Below the pieces are notes generated by a model. That model had not been told where the DNA came from. It searched no databases and saw nothing but the letters and a program-made list of their open reading frames with translations. Position numbers and translations under genes: made by a program. A stretch of 64,000 nucleotides of DNA from Neoaquamicrobium sediminum (lineage in GTDB: Bacteria; Pseudomonadota; Alphaproteobacteria; Rhizobiales; Rhizobiaceae): assembly GCF_013240295.1 (NCBI RefSeq), contig NZ_JABETK010000002.1, positions 434,001 through 498,000 of the forward strand. Direction: 5' to 3'. Positions 10,246-19,477 of the stretch are shown piece after piece; position 1 is the stretch's first letter; every line of letters starts with the position of its first letter.

Positions 10246-10932
10246 GTGAATATCCCGCAGCACCAAAGCCCGGCCCAGCAATCGGCGCAGCCGCGTGTGG
10301 GCGCGTTGATCCGGGCGCGTCGGCGCCAATTGCACATGACGTTGCAGGCGCTCGGCGAGGCGGCCGGGCTCTCCGTCGGCTTCCTCAGTCAGGTCGAGCG
10401 TGACCAGGCGACACCGTCTCTGGGCGCGCTTGCGGGGATCGCACGCGGCCTTGGCGTCGATATCGACTACTTTGTCGCCACGCCGTCGATCGGCAACGGC
10501 GTCACCCGCGCCGGCTCGCGCCAGACCTTCTCGCTGCCGGGCTCATCGGTGATGTACGAGCGGCTGCACGCCGAGTTTCCGGGCAGGGGGCTTTCGTCCT
10601 TCGTCATGATCGTGCCGCCGGGCCACCATTCCGAGATGGTCCATCACGAGGGCGACGAGCTGCTCTACGTCCTCGACGGCGAGATCGCGCAGACGGTGGA
10701 CGGCGAGACGATCCGCCTCGGCGCCGGCGACAGTCTCCATTTCAGGGGCTCGAGCAATCATAGCTGGGCCAATGAGAGCGACCGGCCGGCGCGCATTCTC
10801 TGGACCGGCACCATGGCGCTCCTGCGTCCAAGGCAGGAGACGGACCGCCACCAGTCGGCCGACACGGACAGAAACCCGGCGGTCGTCACCGAACTCAATC
10901 ACACCGCTTCAGCAGGGAGAACAAAACCATGA
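10246..10932 (+). CDS. XRE-family regulator with C-terminal cupin sensor domain
   Basis: 228 residues. An N-terminal helix-turn-helix (LIRARRRQLHMTLQALGEAAGLSVGFLSQVER) covers roughly residues 19-70. A cupin barrel follows at about 105-195 (PPGHHSEMVHHEGDELLYVLDGEI, then GAGDSLHFRGSSNHSW), with His/Glu residues that could bind a metal or ligand. This architecture is common for regulators of amino-acid or amine uptake. The start is GTG at 10246 with GGAG at 10231-10234. A TTG at 10210 is rejected because it falls in the inverted repeat. The stop overlaps the binding-protein ATG (ATGA), so regulator and binding protein are co-transcribed. Confidence 0.87.
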   Translation: MNIPQHQSPAQQSAQPRVGALIRARRRQLHMTLQALGEAAGLSVGFLSQVERDQATPSLGALAGIARGLGVDIDYFVATPSIGNGVTRAGSRQTFSLPGSSVMYERLHAEFPGRGLSSFVMIVPPGHHSEMVHHEGDELLYVLDGEIAQTVDGETIRLGAGDSLHFRGSSNHSWANESDRPARILWTGTMALLRPRQETDRHQSADTDRNPAVVTELNHTASAGRTKP

Positions 10933-12521
10933 AAATCCTCAAGCAGGCCGTCCTCGCGGCAATGCTGTCGACCGCAGCACCCTTCGGTGCGGCCTTTGCC
11001 GCCACCCCGGCCGACGTGCTGGTCGTCGCGCAGAACATCGACGACATCGTCGCCATCGATCCGGCCCAGGCCTACGAGTTCTCGTCTGGCGAGCTCGTCA
11101 CCAACATGTACGACCGGCTCGTGCAGTACGAGCCCGAGGATCTGGAGACGCTTGCCGGCGGTCTCGCCTCCGAGTGGACTGTCGACCCGGAAGGCAAGAC
11201 CATCACCTTCACGCTGCGTGACGGCGTCACCTTCCATTCCGGCAACCCGCTGCGGCCCGAAGACGTGCTGTTCTCCTTCAGGCGCGTGGTGGCGCTAGAG
11301 AAGGCGCCCGCCTTCATCCTTACCCAGCTCGGCTGGACCGCCGACAACATCGAGGAGATGGTCACGCTTGGCGACAACACCGTCACCATTAAGTATGAAG
11401 GTGACTTCTCGCCGAACTTCGTGCTCAACGTGCTCGCCTCGCGCCCGGCGTCCATCGTTGACGAAGCGACGGTGATGGAAAACGAGGTCGACGGCGATTT
11501 CGGCAACGCCTGGCTCAACACGAATTCGGCTGGCACGGGCCCGTTCAAGCTGCGTGTCTATCGCCCGGCGGAACTGGCGACGCTGGACGCGAACCCCGAC
11601 TATTTCAAGGGCGCGCCAAAGGTCGGCTCCGTCATCATCCGTCACGTCGCCGAGGCTGCGACCCAGCAGCTCCTGCTGGAATCCGGCGATGTCGACATGG
11701 CCAAGAACCTGACGCCAGACCAGATCGCCTCGCTCGAGGGCAAGGACAATGTGGAGATCGAGACCTACCCGCAGGCAGCCGTGCACTGGTTCTCCTTCAA
11801 CCAGAAGGTCGAGGCGCTGACCAACGAAGCGGTGTGGGAAGCGGCACGTTATCTCGTCGACTATGAGGGCATGGCCTCCACCTTCCTCAAGGGCCAGATG
11901 CAGGTGCATCAGGCGTTCTGGCCGTCGGGTTTCCCTGGCGCTCTGAACGACACGCCCTTCACCTACGATGTGGAGAAGGCGAAGCAGATTCTCGCGGACG
12001 CCGGCGTCGAACTGCCGATCACGGTCACGCTGGACGTCATCAACTCGACGCCCTTCACAGACATCGCCCAGTCGTTGCAATCGACTTTCGCCCAGGCCGA
12101 CATCAATTTCGACATCGTGCCCGGCACCGGCGCGCAGGTCATCACCAAGTACCGCGCCCGCACGCATGAAGCGATGCTGCTCTACTGGGCGCCGGACTTC
12201 ATGGACCCGCACTCCAACGCCAAGGCGTTCGCCTACAACGCTGACAACTCGGACGACAAATACGTCTCCACGACCACATGGCGCAACGCTTGGGCCGTGC
12301 CGGAGGAGATGAACAAGGAAACCATGGCCGCGCTCGCAGAACCCGATCAGGAAAAGCGAAACCAGATGTATATCGACCTCCAGAAGCAGGTGCAGGAGAA
12401 GGCGCCGTTCGTGGTGATGTTCCAGGCCGTCAAGCAGGTCGGCATGGCGCCGCAGGTCGAGGGCTTCGTCAACGGCGCGATTTCCGATTTCGTGTTCTAC
12501 CGTCTGGTCGACAAGAACTGA
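10929..12521 (+). CDS. ABC transporter substrate-binding protein, family 5 (DppA/OppA type)
   Basis: 530 residues with a Sec signal peptide cleaved near residue 25 (AAFAATPADV). It then has the SBP_bac_5 fold markers: ELVTNMYDRLVQYEPED, the LASEWTVDPEGKTITFTLRDGVTFHSG block near 90, and the NTNSAGTGPFKL segment near 195. No lipobox Cys, so a soluble periplasmic protein. It should deliver peptides or related solutes to the DppBCDF complex encoded divergently. A hairpin terminator follows at 12533-12566. Confidence 0.93.
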   Translation: MKILKQAVLAAMLSTAAPFGAAFAATPADVLVVAQNIDDIVAIDPAQAYEFSSGELVTNMYDRLVQYEPEDLETLAGGLASEWTVDPEGKTITFTLRDGVTFHSGNPLRPEDVLFSFRRVVALEKAPAFILTQLGWTADNIEEMVTLGDNTVTIKYEGDFSPNFVLNVLASRPASIVDEATVMENEVDGDFGNAWLNTNSAGTGPFKLRVYRPAELATLDANPDYFKGAPKVGSVIIRHVAEAATQQLLLESGDVDMAKNLTPDQIASLEGKDNVEIETYPQAAVHWFSFNQKVEALTNEAVWEAARYLVDYEGMASTFLKGQMQVHQAFWPSGFPGALNDTPFTYDVEKAKQILADAGVELPITVTLDVINSTPFTDIAQSLQSTFAQADINFDIVPGTGAQVITKYRARTHEAMLLYWAPDFMDPHSNAKAFAYNADNSDDKYVSTTTWRNAWAVPEEMNKETMAALAEPDQEKRNQMYIDLQKQVQEKAPFVVMFQAVKQVGMAPQVEGFVNGAISDFVFYRLVDKN

Positions 12522-12532
12522 CCGGACAGTAG

Positions 12533-12566
12533 GCGGGCCGTCGGGGGCCGACGACGGCCCGCTTTC
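12533..12566 (+). terminator. Rho-independent terminator after the binding-protein gene
   Basis: An 11-bp perfect stem (GCGGGCCGTCG at 12533-12543 paired with 12552-12562), an eight-base loop, then TTTC. The T tract is short, so termination may be partial and allow read-through into the M24 peptidase gene 37 bases on. Confidence 0.65.
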
Positions 12567-12602
12567 ATTCTTCCCGACTTCTGATCAATTGAGGAAAATG
12601 CC

Positions 12603-13703
12603 GTGACGGATATTGTCACCGAGCGCATTGCGCGCCTGCGCGAAAAAATGAAGCAGACCGGAACCGGGCTCGTCGCCGTCGGGCCGGGCACGCACATGCA
12701 GTGGCTGGTCGGGTTCTATCCCCATCCCGACGAGCGCCCCTGCCTGTTGCTGGTGGGCCCGGAAAAGGCGGGCTTTCTGATGCCGGCGCTCAACGCCGAA
12801 GCGGCGAAGCAGCAATCCGGTCTGCCGATGTTCGAATGGGCCGACGCCGATGGCCCCGACGCGGCGCTCGCCGAGGCTCTTGCCGCGATTTTCCTCAACA
12901 AGGAAGGCCGCATCGTGCTCGACGAAACGATGCGTGCCGACTTCGCCTTCCTGCTGGCCGACGCGCTTCCGGGCCTCGCCCGCGCCTTCACCGGCGATAC
13001 GCTCGGCCTGCTGCGTTCGATGAAGGATGAAGAGGAATACAGGCGGCTCAAAGCCTGCGCCCTCCTCAACGACGAGGCGATGAAGGCCGCTTGGGCCGCC
13101 ATCAAGCCGGGCATGACCGAGATGCAGTTAGCTGACGTCGTACGCGGCCACTTCTCCGACAATGGCGGCGCACCACTGTTCTGGATCGTCGGCGCCAGCG
13201 AGAACGGAGCCCATCCGCACCATGCCACCAGCGATCGCGTGCTGAAGCGCGGCGACGCCGTGGTGCTCGACATCGGTGGCCGGCGCAACGGCTACCCAAG
13301 CGACATGACCCGCATGGCGATTATCGGCGAGGCGCCCGAAGGCTACGCCGAGGTCCATGAGGTTGTTGAGCAGGCGGTGCAGGCGGCCCTGGCTGCGGCA
13401 AAGCCCGGCGTCAAGGCGAAGGATGTCGACAAGGCCGCGCGCGACGTCATCACGGCCGCCGGCTACGGCGAATATTTCGTCCACCGCACCGGCCACGGCC
13501 TCGGCATCGACGTCCACGAGCCGCCTTACATCACTGCCACGTCGGATACGGTGCTGGAGGAAGGCATGGTCTTTTCCATCGAGCCCGGCATCTACCTGCC
13601 GGGGCGCTTCGGCATCCGCCTGGAAGACATCGTCTTCCTGCGCGCCGACGGCCCCGAGATTCTCTCAAGCCTGCCTCGCGGCGCGCATGTCGTAAAAATC
13701 TGA
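12603..13703 (+). CDS. M24 metallopeptidase, Xaa-Pro dipeptidase (prolidase) type
   Basis: 366 residues with the pita-bread fold of M24 enzymes. All five metal ligands are visible: D223 (VLDIGG), D234 (PSDMTR), H298 (TGHGLG), E327 (FSIEPG) and E341 (RLEDIV). This makes a metal-dependent peptidase likelier than a metal-free creatinase. The start is GTG at 12603; the ATG five bases earlier runs straight into a stop. Next to a dipeptide ABC system it probably cleaves imported Xaa-Pro dipeptides in the cytoplasm. Exact substrate is not decidable from sequence. Confidence 0.87.
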   Translation: MTDIVTERIARLREKMKQTGTGLVAVGPGTHMQWLVGFYPHPDERPCLLLVGPEKAGFLMPALNAEAAKQQSGLPMFEWADADGPDAALAEALAAIFLNKEGRIVLDETMRADFAFLLADALPGLARAFTGDTLGLLRSMKDEEEYRRLKACALLNDEAMKAAWAAIKPGMTEMQLADVVRGHFSDNGGAPLFWIVGASENGAHPHHATSDRVLKRGDAVVLDIGGRRNGYPSDMTRMAIIGEAPEGYAEVHEVVEQAVQAALAAAKPGVKAKDVDKAARDVITAAGYGEYFVHRTGHGLGIDVHEPPYITATSDTVLEEGMVFSIEPGIYLPGRFGIRLEDIVFLRADGPEILSSLPRGAHVVKI

Positions 13704-13716
13704 CATCGGCTTTGCG

Positions 13717-13760
13717 GTGCGTCCTTCGAGGCTCGCTGCGCTCGCACCTCAGGATGAGGA
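13717..13760 (-). repeat. Intergenic palindromic repeat, family B, copy 1
   Basis: 44 bp that opens GTGCGTCCTTCGAGGCTCGC and ends TCAGGATGAGGA, the reverse complement of the copies at 13921, 43431 and 52591. It contains two small hairpins (CCTCA/TGAGG and GTGCG/CGCAC). It lies just after the M24 gene and inversely to copy 2 about 160 bases away. Confidence 0.88.
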
Positions 13761-13920
13761 CCGTAGTGTGTCGAGCCTGCTGCGCCGCAGGTACGATCAA
13801 ACCTATTTCCTGCTCCTGGTGTGCAAGGGCGTCGAGCCTGCCACATCAGGGATTCGCGAGCCAATCTCCCTCATCCTGAGGCGCGTCGAACCGACGGGCG
13901 GTTGGCTAAATGCACAACCG

Positions 13921-13964
13921 TCCTCATCCTGAGGTGCGAGCGCAGCGCGCCTCGAAGGACGCAC
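13921..13964 (+). repeat. Intergenic palindromic repeat, family B, copy 2
   Basis: 44 bp (TCCTCATCCTGAGGTGCGAG to GAAGGACGCAC), inverted relative to copy 1, so the 13.7-13.98 kb gap between M24 and the phosphofructokinase gene could fold into one large stem. A decayed third piece (CCTCATCCTGAGGCGCG) lies near 13868. No gene is seen in the rest of this gap. Confidence 0.88.
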
Positions 13965-13976
13965 GACCCCGATGCC

Positions 13977-15143
13977 TCACACGAAGGGCATGCCCGGGTC
14001 GAAGCGCCTCGGCAGCAGGCGGTCGAGATAGGCGTGGCCCTTCGCTGACAACCGGTTCTCGTCCGGTTCCAGGAAATCATCCGGCATGTGCCGCGTCTTG
14101 CCGGCCACCGCCGAAAGCGGCACCAGCCGGATGACCGTCTTGCCGTCTTCCTCCTGCAGCGCTACGGAGCCGCCGCCGCGCGTGGCGGCGTCGAAGGCGA
14201 AGACGCCCGCGTCGAACGCTTCCTGCGCGTCGACCGGGCTGATCATGCCGATATTACCGCGTGGCAGGTAGCCGAACGTATCGACCCGCGCCCGCACGCC
14301 TTTCAGGTCTTCGGCCAGAATCCGCTCGATGGCCTGGCCGAGATCGGTGCCGGAGAGGCGCACATTGCCGTGCGCGTCGCGCTCCAGCATCTCCGCCGGG
14401 ATCAGGTCCTCAACCAGCGAGCGCCCCGACGCTGATGAAATGCCTTCCGAAAGCGCGATGATGCAGCGCCCGTGGCGCGCCATCGTCGCCTTGATGTCGT
14501 CTACGAACCGCGCCCGATCGAACGCCCGTTCGGGCACGTAGACGAGATGCGGGCCTGAATCCTCGTCAAGCCGCCATGCGGCCGACGCGGCTGTCAGGAA
14601 GCCCGCATGCCGGCCCATGACGATGCCTGCATAGATGCCGGGCAGGGCGCGGAAATCGAGGTCGACGCTCAGGAAGGCCGATGCCACGAATTCGGCCGCC
14701 GAGATGAAGCCGGGCGTGTGGTCGTTTTCCTCCAGGTCGTTGTCGATGGTCTTCGGTGCGTGCACGAAGGCAATGGACCCGCCCGAAGCGTCGGTCAGGA
14801 TCTGCTGGGTGCCCGCCGTATCGTTGCCGCCGATATAGATGAAGGCGTCGGCGCTCACCTTGCGCAGGCCGGCAAGGATCGTTTCACAATAGGCCGCATC
14901 GGGCTTGTCGCGGGTGCTGCCCAGCGCTGCGCTCGGCGTCGCAGCGATCCGCCGCAGCTCGTCCTCGGAGCGGCCCCCAAGATCGACATAGTCGCCGTCC
15001 CTGATCCCGCGCACGCCATGGCGCGCGCCGAGCACACGACAGCCGGGGTGCCGTCGACGCGCTTCCAGTACCGCGCCTGCAAGCGTCTGGTTGATGACGG
15101 CGGTTGGCCCTCCGCCTTGTGCGATGACGATCGTTTCGCTCAC
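13977..15143 (-). CDS. 6-phosphofructokinase, probably pyrophosphate-dependent
   Basis: 388 residues of the PFK family. The N-terminal loop GGGPTA is at residues 10-15, GGNDTAGT at 105-112, and the substrate motif PKTIDND at 130-136. The Lys in PKTIDND and a side chain rather than Gly after GGN are marks of PPi-dependent enzymes; the usual motif is GGDD and this one reads GGND. It would interconvert fructose 6-phosphate and fructose 1,6-bisphosphate. A GTG start at 15143 is chosen over an upstream ATG because a strong AGGGAGGAG precedes it. Stands alone. Confidence 0.87.
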   Translation of the reverse strand: MSETIVIAQGGGPTAVINQTLAGAVLEARRRHPGCRVLGARHGVRGIRDGDYVDLGGRSEDELRRIAATPSAALGSTRDKPDAAYCETILAGLRKVSADAFIYIGGNDTAGTQQILTDASGGSIAFVHAPKTIDNDLEENDHTPGFISAAEFVASAFLSVDLDFRALPGIYAGIVMGRHAGFLTAASAAWRLDEDSGPHLVYVPERAFDRARFVDDIKATMARHGRCIIALSEGISSASGRSLVEDLIPAEMLERDAHGNVRLSGTDLGQAIERILAEDLKGVRARVDTFGYLPRGNIGMISPVDAQEAFDAGVFAFDAATRGGGSVALQEEDGKTVIRLVPLSAVAGKTRHMPDDFLEPDENRLSAKGHAYLDRLLPRRFDPGMPFV

Positions 15144-15313
15144 GGCGCTCCTCCCTTGATTTCGAGCCATCATTAAATCGATTTAGCAATCCATGCAACG
15201 CCGCCGGGTCGGCATCACGTTTGCGCGCGCTGGCGCCAATCCGCAGTGCCAACGCGCAACGATTCTGCTAATTGCTTCGTTGAAGGGCGTTCTTGCGATC
15301 GAAAGGAACGTTG

Positions 15314-15619
15314 ATGTTACGTCGTTTCATTGTCACTGCCGCGGCACTTGCCGCTGTTGCCGGCCCGGCGCTTGCACAGGGCCGGCCCGATGCGCGCACC
15401 ATGAGCTGCGGCCAGGTTCACGGATTGATCGACCAGCGCGGGTCGGCGGTGCTGACCACGGGGCGCTACACATACGACCGCTACGTGGCCGACCGGCGGT
15501 TCTGCATGATGGAGGAAACGGTGCGGACGGTCTCCATCCTGACCAGAGACACCGACGATTGCCGGGTCTATCTGTGCGAGCTCGACAGCCGCGACCCGAT
15601 CTGGGACCGTGGGAACTGA
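15314..15619 (+). CDS. Small secreted protein with four cysteines, function unknown
   Basis: 101 residues. A clear Sec signal peptide (MLRRFIVTAAALAAVAGPALAQ) precedes a mature chain of about 79 residues with four Cys (SCGQ, RFCMM, DCRVYLC), which could form two disulfides in the periplasm. The ATG at 15314 has GAAAGGAAC upstream. Small proteins with this look recur in Rhizobiales, but I recognise no characterised family. It is convergent with the FAD/GcvT gene, six bases away. Confidence 0.8.
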   Translation: MLRRFIVTAAALAAVAGPALAQGRPDARTMSCGQVHGLIDQRGSAVLTTGRYTYDRYVADRRFCMMEETVRTVSILTRDTDDCRVYLCELDSRDPIWDRGN

Positions 15620-15624
15620 CCGAT

Positions 15625-18074
15625 TTAGGCTCTGACCCGCTCTGCCTTCGGATCGTACAGCGGCCGCAGCGACGCGTCCGCTGCAACCCGCGTGCCTGCG
15701 ATCTCGACCTCGTAGCGTGAAGCGAGTACCTGCGCTTCGCTTTCGCCGGGGCAGGGAACGTATCCAAGCCCCACCGCGCCGCCGAGATGATGGCCGTAAT
15801 TGCCTGACGTGATCGTCCCCACGATCTGCCCGTCGCGCAGGATCGCCTCGTTGTGGAACAGCAGCGGCTCGGGAGCGCGCAGCCGGAACTGCACCAGCCG
15901 GCGCGACAGGCCGGCGTCCCGCTTGGCAAGCACCGCGTCGCGGCCGATGAAGTCGCCCTTGTCCGCCTTCACGGCGAAGCCGAGGCCAGTCTCCAGCACA
16001 TGATCTTCGTCGGTGATGTCGTGACCGAAATGGCGGAACGCCTTTTCGATCCGGCAGGAATCGAGCGCATGGAGGCCGCAGAGTTTCAGATCCAGTCCGT
16101 CGCCGGCTTCCGCGATCGCCTCGAACACATGCGCCGCCTGATCCGACGACACATAAAGCTCCCAGCCAAGCTCCCCGACATAGCTGACCCGATGCGCGCG
16201 GGCGATGCCGTAGCCGATCTCGATCTCAGCAAACGTGCCGAAGGGATTCTTTTGATTCGAGAAATCGGCCGGGCTCACCTTCTGCATCAGTTCGCGCGAC
16301 CGCGGTCCCATCACGCACAGTACGGCTTCGCTGGCCGTCATGTCGGTGACGGTCACGAACGCGTCGCCGACATGCCGCCTGATCCAGGCGAGGTCGCGTT
16401 GTAGCGTCGCGCCCGGCACCACCAGCAGGAACGCAATTTCAGAAAGCCGTGACACCGTCAGGTCGCTCTCGATGCCGCCGCGCCGGTTGAGCATCTGCGT
16501 ATAGACGATGCGCCCGGTCTCCACGTCGACATCATTCGCGCAGAGCATTTGCAGGAAGGCGCAGGCGTCGCGCCCCTCAAGCTTGATCTTGCCGAACGAG
16601 GTCATGTCGAACAGGCCGACGCCTTCGCGCACGGCCAGATGCTCGTCGCGCTGGTTTTCGAACCAGTTCTGCCGCCCCCATGAATAGCGGTATTCGCGCT
16701 CCTGGTCCGCCCGTGCGAACCAGTTGGCGCGTTCCCAGCCGGCAGTTTCGCCGAACACTGCGCCACGCGCCTTAAGGTGCTCGTGGATCGGCGAGCGCCG
16801 CACCCCGCGCGCCGAAGCCATCTGGCGATAGGGAAAATGGTCGGCATAGAGCAGGCCGAGCGTCTCCCTTGAACGGTCGTAGAGATAGGTCCTGTTGGCC
16901 TGGAACGGCTGCACGCGTCTGATGTCCACGTCCCACAGGTCGAAGGGCGGCTCGCCGCCCTCCATCCATTGCGCCAGAGCCATGCCAGCGCACCGGACGA
17001 CTGGATGCCGATAGAATTGAAACCGCAGGCCACCCAGAAATTGCGTAGGTTCGGTGCCTCGCCGAGATAGTAGCGGTCGTCGGGCGTAAAACTCTCCGGC
17101 CCGTTGAAGAACGTATGGATGCCGGCGTCGGCCAGCAGCGGCATGCGCCGCACCGCCTTGTCGAGGATCGGCTCGAAATGGTCGAAATCCTCTGGCAACT
17201 GGTCGAAGCAGAAATCCTCGGGGATGGGCTGGCCAAGCGGCGGCCACGGCTTCGCCACCGGCTCAAAGGCTCCGAGCAGTATCTTGCCCGCATCCTCCTT
17301 GTAATAGGCGCATTCGTCGGGCACGCGCAGCACCGGAAGCTGCCCCAGCCCCGCGATCGGCTCGGTCACGATGTAGAAATGCTCGCAGGCATGCAGCGGC
17401 ACCGCCACGCCCGCCATCGCACCCACCCCATGCGTCCACATGCCGGCGCAATTGACGACATGCTCGCAGGCGATGTGCGCCGGCTCGCCGCCGGCATCGA
17501 CATCCACCCCGGTCACGCGGCCCTTCTCGCTGCGGATCGCGGTCACCTTGGCATTCTCGACGACCCGCACCCCGCCACTGCGCGCCCCGCGCGCCAGCGC
17601 CTGGGTGATGTTGGTGGGGTCGCCCTGGCCGTCGCGCGGGATATAGACCGCGCCGGCGACATCGGCGGTTTCGAGATGCGGATAGCGCTCCTTCACCTCG
17701 GCGACGGAGATTTCCTCGACCTCGACGCCGTTGGCGCGGCCCATCGTGGCAGACCGCAGCAGTTCCTCCCGGCGTTCCGCTGTCAGCGCCACCGAGATTG
17801 AACCGCACTGCCGCATGCCGGTGGCGATGCCGGTTTCGTCTTCCAGCTTCACGTAGAGGTCGGCCGTGTATTTCGCCAGCCGCGTCATGTTGGCGCTTGC
17901 CCGCAACTGCCCGATCAGCCCCGCCGCATGCCATGTCGTGCCGCTGGTCAACTGCTTGCGTTCCAGCAGCATGATGTCGGTCCAGCCGAGCTTGGCCAGG
18001 TGATAGGCGACCGAGCACCCGGCCACCCCGCCGCCGATGATCACGACACGCGCCGAGGCGGGCAGGGCGGTCAT
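15625..18074 (-). CDS. FAD-dependent oxidoreductase with GcvT C-terminus, dimethylglycine/sarcosine dehydrogenase type (paralog 1; one frameshift)
   Basis: About 816 residues when repaired. The N-terminal DAO domain starts with the dinucleotide motif VVIIGGGVAGCSVAYHL. TSGTTWHAAGL near residue 50 matches the segment whose His carries covalent FAD in mammalian dimethylglycine dehydrogenase. The C-terminal half is a GcvT/aminomethyltransferase fold (GWERANWF, RVSYVGELGWELYV), expected to hand the methyl-derived carbon to tetrahydrofolate. The frame breaks near 16990 (SSGA then GMALAQWM), one G missing. Exact substrate is unknown. Probably the same operon as the aminotransferase and paralog 2 upstream, although repeat C lies between. 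Confidence 0.85.
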
Positions 18075-18114
18075 GCGAGTATCCCCGTCTTTACGGCCCG
18101 GAACGATTTTGCCG

Positions 18115-18245
18115 AGCCACCTCCCCACAAGGAGGAGGGGTACGCCAGCGTCGCGCTGTTCCTTACAGCTAGACACCTGGCGTAAGGGTGGGCGCTGCGT
18201 GGATGTCCTCCCTCCCCCTTGTGGGGAGGGGTAAGGGGCGGGGGT
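18115..18245. repeat. Palindromic intergenic repeat, family C
   Basis: Two inverted GC-rich arms, CACCTCCCCACAAGGAGG-like at about 18117-18140 and CCCTTGTGGGGAGGGGTAAG at about 18218-18238, separated by some 80 bases. The arms pair imperfectly. This composition is that of another abundant rhizobial intergenic repeat. It fills the gap between the aminotransferase and FAD/GcvT paralog 1. Confidence 0.75.
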
Positions 18246-18273
18246 ATGTCTCCGGAGCCGGTCGTCAAAGCCA

Positions 18274-19458
18274 TCACGCCGCGTCCCGCTTGTAACCGCC
18301 GACGAACCGTTTCAGCCGCGTCGCCGCCTCGCGCAGCACTTCGTCCGGCTGGCACAGGCTGATGCGGATATGACCCTTCGCGGCGTCGCCGAAGCTGCCA
18401 CCCGGCATCACCGCGACCTTTTCGGCTTCCAGCAGCGCCCAGGCGAAGGCCTCGCAGTCGGGCTCCAGCGCCGACACATCAAGCATCACATACATGCCGC
18501 CTTCCGAGCCGCGCATCGTCACGTCGTTCATGCCTCGGATCGCGTCGAGGAATGCGGTCCGGCGCTTGGCGTAGCGCTCGGCGATGTCGGCGACGCCGTG
18601 GCCGTTCTCCAGCGCGTCGACGGCCGCGCGCGAGATGAAGTCCGGCAGCCCGTAGGTGGAAACGAGATTGAGGCTGATGAGCATGGTGATGAAGTCTTCC
18701 GGCCCCGTCAGCCAGCCGATGCGCCACCCCGTCATCCCATGGCTCTTCGACATCGAATTGACCACTAGCGTGCGTTCTTCCATGCCGGGCAGCGAGCGGG
18801 GCGAAACGTGCCTCCGCGCGCCGGCGATCGTCCAGTAGACCTCGTCGGAGATCAGCCACAAATCGTGGCGCCGGCAGACATCTGCGATGCCTTCCAGCGT
18901 CTCGTGCGTATAGACCGCGCCGGTCGGGTTGTTCGGTGTGTTGATCAGGATCGCCCGCGTCCGCGGCGTTATCGCTGCCTCGATGGCTGCTGCCTGCGGC
19001 TGAAACCCATCTTCGGCGTGCGCATCCACGATCGAAATGTCCACCTGCGCGGCGCGGAAGGTCGGCGGGTAGGTGGCATAGAAGGGTGCCACGATGATAG
19101 CGTGATCGCCTGCGTCACAGGTCGCAAGTGCCGATGCAAAAAGCGCGGCCTGCCCGCCCGGCGTCGACAGGATCTGCGCGGGCGATGTCTCCACTCCCGT
19201 GCACGCACTCGTCGCCTTCGCCATCGCCGCTCGCAGGCGTGGGATACCCGGAAGCTGGGTGTAGTGGTGGTGCCCAGCCCGCACCGCGCGCACGCAGGCC
19301 TCAACAGTTTCGGCCGGAGTATGGAAATCGTGGTCGCCGACAGACAGCATGATGATCGGCTCGCCGGCCTGATGGCGTGTCATCGCCTCGAAATGCACCT
19401 CCCAGCCATCCTTGCCGGAAGGTGTGATGCCGGAAACGCGCGATGAGGGTGTGGGCAT
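18274..19458 (-). CDS. PLP-dependent class I/II aminotransferase
   Basis: 394 residues, fold type I. It shows SVGDHDFHTP near residue 39, the glycine-rich STPGGQAALF at 98-107, NNPTG at 176-180, D205 (ISDEVYW) that pairs with the pyridine nitrogen, and the PLP lysine K238 in NSMSKSHGMTGWR. It resembles arginine:pyruvate and aspartate-type transaminases, but specificity cannot be read. It lies 19 bases downstream of FAD/GcvT paralog 2 and is sandwiched between two such enzymes. It may therefore process the amino acid left after oxidative demethylation or feed an acceptor to it (inference). Confidence 0.87.
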   Translation of the reverse strand: MPTPSSRVSGITPSGKDGWEVHFEAMTRHQAGEPIIMLSVGDHDFHTPAETVEACVRAVRAGHHHYTQLPGIPRLRAAMAKATSACTGVETSPAQILSTPGGQAALFASALATCDAGDHAIIVAPFYATYPPTFRAAQVDISIVDAHAEDGFQPQAAAIEAAITPRTRAILINTPNNPTGAVYTHETLEGIADVCRRHDLWLISDEVYWTIAGARRHVSPRSLPGMEERTLVVNSMSKSHGMTGWRIGWLTGPEDFITMLISLNLVSTYGLPDFISRAAVDALENGHGVADIAERYAKRRTAFLDAIRGMNDVTMRGSEGGMYVMLDVSALEPDCEAFAWALLEAEKVAVMPGGSFGDAAKGHIRISLCQPDEVLREAATRLKRFVGGYKRDAA

Positions 19459-19477
19459 GGGGAGTCCAGTCTATGTT

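Noticed and set aside
12603..13703. M24 protein as creatinase feeding the sarcosine oxidase
   Set aside because: Tempting because creatinase makes sarcosine, but all five metal ligands are present (creatinase has lost them) and the gene sits in a peptide-transport locus.
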